Assembly (NCBI GenBank): GCA_045643185.1
Contig: JAZUKH010000175.1
Span: 1-26,925, forward strand
Length of the DNA: 26,925 nt
Source of the DNA: RGIG464 sp045643185
GTDB lineage: Bacteria > Myxococcota_A > Bradymonadia > UBA4248
Direction of reading: 5' to 3'
The translations under genes were made by a program, and so were the position numbers. Numbering within the stretch: the stretch's first letter is position 1; each line of letters starts with the position of its first letter. Below, piece after piece: positions 23,895-26,925 of this stretch. The notes under the pieces were generated by a model. It worked only from the letters and a program-made list of their open reading frames with translations, made no database searches and was not told the DNA's origin.

Positions 23895-24040
23895 TATTTT
23901 TTTGACTATGAGGGGGAAGTCTCCCCCTACGCGGCTATTTCGCGGCAAAATCGTTTCCATGTCGATTCGCAGCATGCTACGAATCGACATGGAAACGTCG
24001 CCAACGAAATACGCCGCTACCCCTTCGCCTGGCAGGGGCC
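23895..24040 (+). repeat. Cloverleaf-like intergenic repeat, copy 3 (hairpin-module centre)
   Basis: It repeats the shared left arm GGGGGAAGTCTCCCCC (23912-23927) and TACGCGGCTATTTCG, and the right arm CGAAATACGCCGCTA with CCCCTTCGCCTGGCAGGGG. The centre is a different perfect 17-bp hairpin: 23953-23969 with 23980-23996, carrying TTTCCATGTCG and CGACATGGAAA and a loop with AGCATGCT. A seven-T tract lies just upstream. It sits in the 513-base gap (23678-24190) between the serpin and protease genes, in which I see no gene. Confidence 0.85.
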
Positions 24041-24086
24041 TTCACCGGGTGGTATGTATCACGTCACGAAATATAAAAATGACAAA

Positions 24087-24117
24087 GCCATGTTCTGCAG
24101 AATTTGCAGAACATGGC
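24087..24117 (-). terminator. Perfect 13-bp hairpin beyond the serpin stop
   Basis: GCCATGTTCTGCA (24087-24099) and TGCAGAACATGGC (24105-24117) form a perfect stem around GAATT. It is 74 bases past the serpin stop on its transcript. On the minus strand it is followed by TTTGTCATTTTTATATTT, a U-rich stretch, so it fits an intrinsic terminator for the serpin gene. Confidence 0.55.
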
Positions 24118-24190
24118 GAAGAAAATTCAACGCATAACGAGCGGCGTCGAAGAAACAGGAAAAATAACGCCGCTCAAGGCAGATACAAAC

Positions 24191-25567
24191 TTATTTGGAC
24201 GGATCCAGAACGCGGCCAACGAAGAGCGGCGTCTTTGAGTTGTTTTCGTAAACCACGAAAACAAATGGTCGATTCAACACGAAGTTGACCGGCAAGTCGT
24301 CGTCCGCGCTCTTCGCATCCATAACAACGGCAGTTGCGGCTGCGGCTTCCACGCCATTTTCGTCCACGCCAATAAACGATTTATGCACGACATCGCCGAT
24401 AAAAAGCGAGTTGCTGCCCTGAGTCATGCCGCTAAAATCGGCACTGACGTCATCAAACGCTTGTTTCATACCGAGCGCTTGAAGCGGCTCCCTCAACCCC
24501 ACCGACGTTTCAAACTGGAATTTCGGAATCACGGCTATGATGCTTCTCGAAGACAAGTCGTTGATGATGCGCAGCATCGATTCGCCATTCGCATTGGCCA
24601 CAAATGCCTCAATGTCATTCGGCAAAATGAACATCATGCGGAAATTGCCGCCACGCAGACTGATACTGACAGCTTCATAGTCATCCGTCTTGTTATAGGG
24701 CCAATGACGACTTCCAGCAATTGAATCCACTTCCACCGTCGAATCAGCACTCACCGCGAACTGAAGCTTCTCGTCGTAGACGTTGAACTGGTCATTCCAG
24801 GGCGCCTTGAAATAAATGGCATTCGTCAAAACATTCCGCGTCATCACGCTAATACTGCCTTTAGGGATCAGCTCTTTAATGCGGTCATGCGTGTCTTTTG
24901 CGACGGCATCATTAATATATTTACGCGCAGCTTCCGGATCCGCAGAAAAATTCATTTCGGTCACGCCAGAGTCATAATTCGAAGCCAAAAGATCGAGCCA
25001 AGACTCACTCCATTGGTATTCCGGCGCCAGATATAGATCATTATTAATGTTGATATCGACCGCGTCCAGTTGCTCATAATTGTTTTCGACTGCATCCATG
25101 CGGCCAGCAAGGACAAGTTCATTTAGCTTGTTCAACGCGCTGTGCGTATTTTCATCAAAGTGAAGCGCAGCCGTCATTTCAGCCGCCGTCTCGTTTCTGG
25201 CACCAGCCCAGGCCATCGCCAATGCCGACTGAATGCTGAGCGTCGAGATCATCGCATTCTGCTTTTCGATCTGAGCCGAGGATTTGCGAAGAATGTCAAA
25301 GTTCAGGTCATATTGTCCCTCAACGAATTGATTCAAGTTCTCGCTGTCAATCGACGATTTCTTATATTGAAGGGATGATTTGACGACATTAATTTTCAGT
25401 TCTTCAGCTTTAGCAGGCTTATGGTCATCGTCGGCCTCATGGTTGATCTCACCGTTAACATCATCTCTATCCTTAACATCGCTCACGCCATCATCGCTGC
25501 TGCACGCATTAAAAGAAAGAGCCATCAGGCTAGCCAACATGGTCGAAAGAACGATTTTCTTTAACAT
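24191..25567 (-). CDS. Serpin (serine protease inhibitor) lipoprotein, inhibitory type
   Basis: The 458-aa protein starts with a lipoprotein-like signal (MLKKIVLSTMLASLMALSFNAC, Cys22; the Phe-Asn-Ala-Cys box is atypical) and an acidic spacer of about 30 residues. The serpin fold follows: LSIQSALAMAWAGARNET (about 110-127), the NAIYFKAPW shutter/strand region (about 264-272), and FVLNRPFVFVVYENNSKTPLFVGRV at the end. The reactive-centre hinge E403-NGVEAAAATAVV is the small-residue type of inhibitory serpins. With a standard 17-residue spacing the scissile bond would be K419-S420. Serpins trap serine or cysteine proteases covalently. SD AAAGGGA (25575-25581) supports the ATG. It lies upstream of, and on the same strand as, the secreted protease gene, which has a Gly in the S1 pocket and so is not an obvious target. 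Confidence 0.9.
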   Translation of the reverse strand: MLKKIVLSTMLASLMALSFNACSSDDGVSDVKDRDDVNGEINHEADDDHKPAKAEELKINVVKSSLQYKKSSIDSENLNQFVEGQYDLNFDILRKSSAQIEKQNAMISTLSIQSALAMAWAGARNETAAEMTAALHFDENTHSALNKLNELVLAGRMDAVENNYEQLDAVDININNDLYLAPEYQWSESWLDLLASNYDSGVTEMNFSADPEAARKYINDAVAKDTHDRIKELIPKGSISVMTRNVLTNAIYFKAPWNDQFNVYDEKLQFAVSADSTVEVDSIAGSRHWPYNKTDDYEAVSISLRGGNFRMMFILPNDIEAFVANANGESMLRIINDLSSRSIIAVIPKFQFETSVGLREPLQALGMKQAFDDVSADFSGMTQGSNSLFIGDVVHKSFIGVDENGVEAAAATAVVMDAKSADDDLPVNFVLNRPFVFVVYENNSKTPLFVGRVLDPSK

Positions 25568-25619
25568 AACTATATCCCTTTACGAATCCACCATATCACG
25601 ACGCCCAACGCAATATGGC

Positions 25620-25806
25620 GCATGACTGCTAAAAAAGTTCCATGTCGTGTCTCCCAAAACGCGACATGGAACATGACAGTCAAAAAGCTCCATGTCGCGA
25701 CTTTGGCAACACGACATGGAACATGGCTGTCAAACAAACCCCAAGTCGCGACCTCCAAACGCGACATGGAATTTTCCCCATTCATGTCGCCAAAATAGCG
25801 ACACGT
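25620..25806. repeat. Tandem array of ~50-bp hairpin units upstream of the serpin gene
   Basis: Three to four units begin at about 25640, 25690, 25741 and 25783 (spacing 50, 51 and 42). A typical unit is CATGACAGTCAAAAAG, TTCCATGTCG, a ~15-base centre, CGACATGGAA. Each unit forms a hairpin with the ten-base stem TTCCATGTCG/CGACATGGAA, degraded in the third and shortest in the fourth unit (CATGTCG/CGACACG). The array is 53-240 bases before the serpin start, in its leader or promoter. The unit length is not a multiple of three, so coding is unlikely. The 435-base gap (25568-26002) contains no other gene. Confidence 0.75.
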
Positions 25807-25868
25807 CCTATTCAGCCTACCCGTAACGGGCAGGTGAGTGCTCTTATAGCCGTTTATTTTGCTGTGAC

Positions 25869-25908
25869 AATATGAAATCTTTGTCAAAATAATATGACAT
25901 TTTTGTCA
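25869..25908. promoter_or_regulatory. Pair of 18-bp direct repeats, possible operator
   Basis: AATATGAAATCTTTGTCA (25869-25886) and AATATGACATTTTTGTCA (25891-25908) differ at two positions and start 22 bases apart, two helical turns, as expected for tandem protein-binding sites. Each contains a TTTGTCA/TTTTGTCA end. They lie upstream of the hairpin array relative to the serpin gene and end nine bases before dispersed repeat copy C. Confidence 0.4.
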
Positions 25909-25916
25909 CTGATTCG

Positions 25917-25990
25917 GTTACAGCTCAGTTAAGGATCACAATGTGTTTTATTTTGTTCGTTTATTCTTGAACATTTTGTTTTGGAGCAGC
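25917..25990 (+). repeat. ~70-bp dispersed repeat, copy C
   Basis: The plus strand reads GTTACAGCTCAGTTAAGGAT, CACAATGTGTTTTATTTTG, TTCGTTTATTCTTGAACATT, TTGTTTTGGAGC, close to the reverse complement of copy A over the whole length. It ends 12 bases from the stop of the Ppx/GppA gene, pointing at its 3' end, as copy A points at the deaminase 3' end. Confidence 0.7.
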
Positions 25991-26002
25991 GCGTGTTTTG
26001 CT

Positions 26003-26884
26003 CTAACGCGTGATGTCGGGCGTCTGTGCCTGCGTGGCACAAAGTGCTTTGAGCAGCCCGTGTCTGGCACCGCGCGTGGTGACGTAGATCGGCGCGTCGG
26101 TAAGCTGGGTGATCGCGCGCACGAACAGTTCACCCATCACAGCCTTGGGTGAGCTGTCGGGCCGAGTGCCGCCAAGACGAAGCGGCTGGCTTTCGATGCC
26201 CAGGGCGTCGAATGGCGCTGACTCGCCCGTGAGCAGCTCGTGTGCATACGCGTGTACGGTGCTGCCGCCCAACACGACGAGTTCGGGCGCGTGTACACGA
26301 ATGGCGTCGGCAACGGCGTCCAGACGCCCGTCAAACACGTTGTTCTGGCCTTCACGCGTTTCGCGTAACAAGGTATTGATGCCGAAATCGAGACTTGTGC
26401 TCATCACCACGTTGCCCGACGCGTCGATGCACGAAAACTCAGTCGAATTGCCGCCCAGGTCGGCAAAAACGGCACGTTTTTGCCGATTCGCCAGCATGAC
26501 CGGTGAATCCATGACGCCGTCATGCTCATACGCGGCTTCCTGCTCACCGCTGAGAATGTGCAACGGCCAACCGAATCGTTGCAGAAAAGCCGTTTTGACG
26601 GCGTCTTGATTCGTTGCCTTACGAAGGGCGGCCGTGCCGAAACAAAAGACGTCGAGTGGCTGTATCGCGCGCTGTTGCGCCTGTTTGACAGCGTCATGCC
26701 ATATCGCCTCGACGCTCGTTTCGAGTGCTTTTATGCCCGCTTCGCTCAGCGCGCCAGCGGCGTCAAGGTGATTGCCAAGTTCAGCATCAAAACGCAGTCC
26801 TGCAAATTCGTCCTTCGTCGAACGGTCAAGCAGCGTGCCCTTGATGGAGCGCGAACCAATGTCGATCACAAGTAATGAAGTCAT
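26003..26884 (-). CDS. Ppx/GppA family phosphatase (exopolyphosphatase or pppGpp phosphatase)
   Basis: The 293-aa protein is the ASKHA-fold core of the family. Motifs: VIDIGSRSIKG (6-16), FGTAALRKATN (82-92), ILSGEQEAAYE (110-120), DLGGNSTE (142-149) and GGSTVHAYA, with TRGARHGLL near the end. It should hydrolyse terminal phosphates of polyphosphate or pppGpp in the cytoplasm. It is the short form without the C-terminal HD-like domain of E. coli Ppx (513 aa). Which substrate it uses cannot be told from motifs. The ATG at 26884 has no clear SD, but a stop codon of an upstream frame overlaps it as ATGA (26881-26884), suggesting translational coupling. The 3' end is close to repeat copy C. Confidence 0.88.
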   Translation of the reverse strand: MTSLLVIDIGSRSIKGTLLDRSTKDEFAGLRFDAELGNHLDAAGALSEAGIKALETSVEAIWHDAVKQAQQRAIQPLDVFCFGTAALRKATNQDAVKTAFLQRFGWPLHILSGEQEAAYEHDGVMDSPVMLANRQKRAVFADLGGNSTEFSCIDASGNVVMSTSLDFGINTLLRETREGQNNVFDGRLDAVADAIRVHAPELVVLGGSTVHAYAHELLTGESAPFDALGIESQPLRLGGTRPDSSPKAVMGELFVRAITQLTDAPIYVTTRGARHGLLKALCATQAQTPDITR

Positions 26885-26925
26885 TTGCAGGCCATCGGTG
26901 TGCGGTTCCAGAACCTGGGGGGCGC
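26881..26925 (-). CDS. C-terminal fragment of a gene upstream of the Ppx/GppA gene (runs off right edge)
   Basis: On the minus strand a frame open from the window edge, APPRFWNRTPMACK, ends in TGA at 26881-26883 and overlaps the ATG of the next gene by four bases (ATGA). The overlap and the missing SD of the following gene suggest an operon. With only 14 codons the protein cannot be identified, and an open frame of this length could be chance. Confidence 0.3.
   Translation of the reverse strand, partial: APPRFWNRTPMACK

Noticed and set aside
25620..25806. CRISPR array
   Set aside because: The units are imperfect palindromes with linkers of similar sequence, not constant repeats with unique spacers, and no cas gene is present.
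25570..25887. 105-codon minus-strand and 77-codon plus-strand open frames over the hairpin array
   Set aside because: They read through 50-bp palindromic units whose length is not a multiple of three, so the frame differs in each unit. No SD or protein motif.

Overview
The window looks like chromosomal DNA of an uncultured Myxococcota-type (former deltaproteobacterial) bacterium. This is inferred from gene style, not from a marker gene: several predicted lipoproteins have short lipoboxes, one is built from three four-cysteine modules, one secreted protease carries ten Asp/Asn-rich C-x-(D/N)-G-x-D-x-D-x-x-G repeats and ends in a MYXO-CTERM-like hydrophobic/RRRR tail, one small lipoprotein has an AgmX/PglI-like C-terminus, and there is an orphan sigma-54 response regulator. 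No tRNA, rRNA, CRISPR array, transposase or phage gene was seen.

Layout. 1-3,675: a left-edge gene fragment (minus), a large lipoprotein joining a calcineurin-like phosphoesterase to a probable seven-bladed propeller, and a convergent membrane-anchored HExxH peptidase. 3,986-6,075: glgC (ADP-glucose synthesis) facing a lipoprotein with a His-rich tail, with two hairpins between them. 6,153-11,855: a probable co-directional block of a 948-aa protein ending in an RNase D-type exonuclease, type 2 isopentenyl-diphosphate isomerase (fni), and a CBS-DRTGG-containing family II pyrophosphatase. 11,917-13,958: a minus-strand Fe-S/FAD/NAD(P)H oxidoreductase of the GltD/PreT type and an unrecognised 221-aa protein. 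14,121-18,413: a translation-related block with Uup-type ABC-F ATPase, six-repeat ribosomal protein S1 and a nucleoside deaminase. 18,592-20,097: a complete NtrC-family regulator without an adjacent kinase. 20,325-25,567: surface and secreted proteins (Cys-rich lipoprotein, small HELGH membrane protein, trypsin-fold protease with repeats, inhibitory-type serpin lipoprotein). The right edge has a Ppx/GppA phosphatase that may be coupled to an upstream gene by an ATGA overlap.

The most unusual content is non-coding. (i) Three copies (about 13,157, 16,087 and 23,895) of a roughly 80-130 bp element fold as a multi-arm, cloverleaf-like structure with conserved side arms and a different perfect hairpin in the centre of each copy. 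(ii) Three copies (18,443, 21,251, 25,917) of an unrelated ~70 bp dispersed repeat lie in intergenic gaps. (iii) An array of ~50-bp hairpin units lies upstream of the serpin; its stem sequence (TTCCATGTCG...CGACATGGAA) is also the centre of the third cloverleaf copy, suggesting that hairpin modules move between repeat families. I found no clear new defence or biosynthetic system. The repeat families, the protease/serpin neighbourhood and the exonuclease fused to a possible decayed helicase are the items most worth following.
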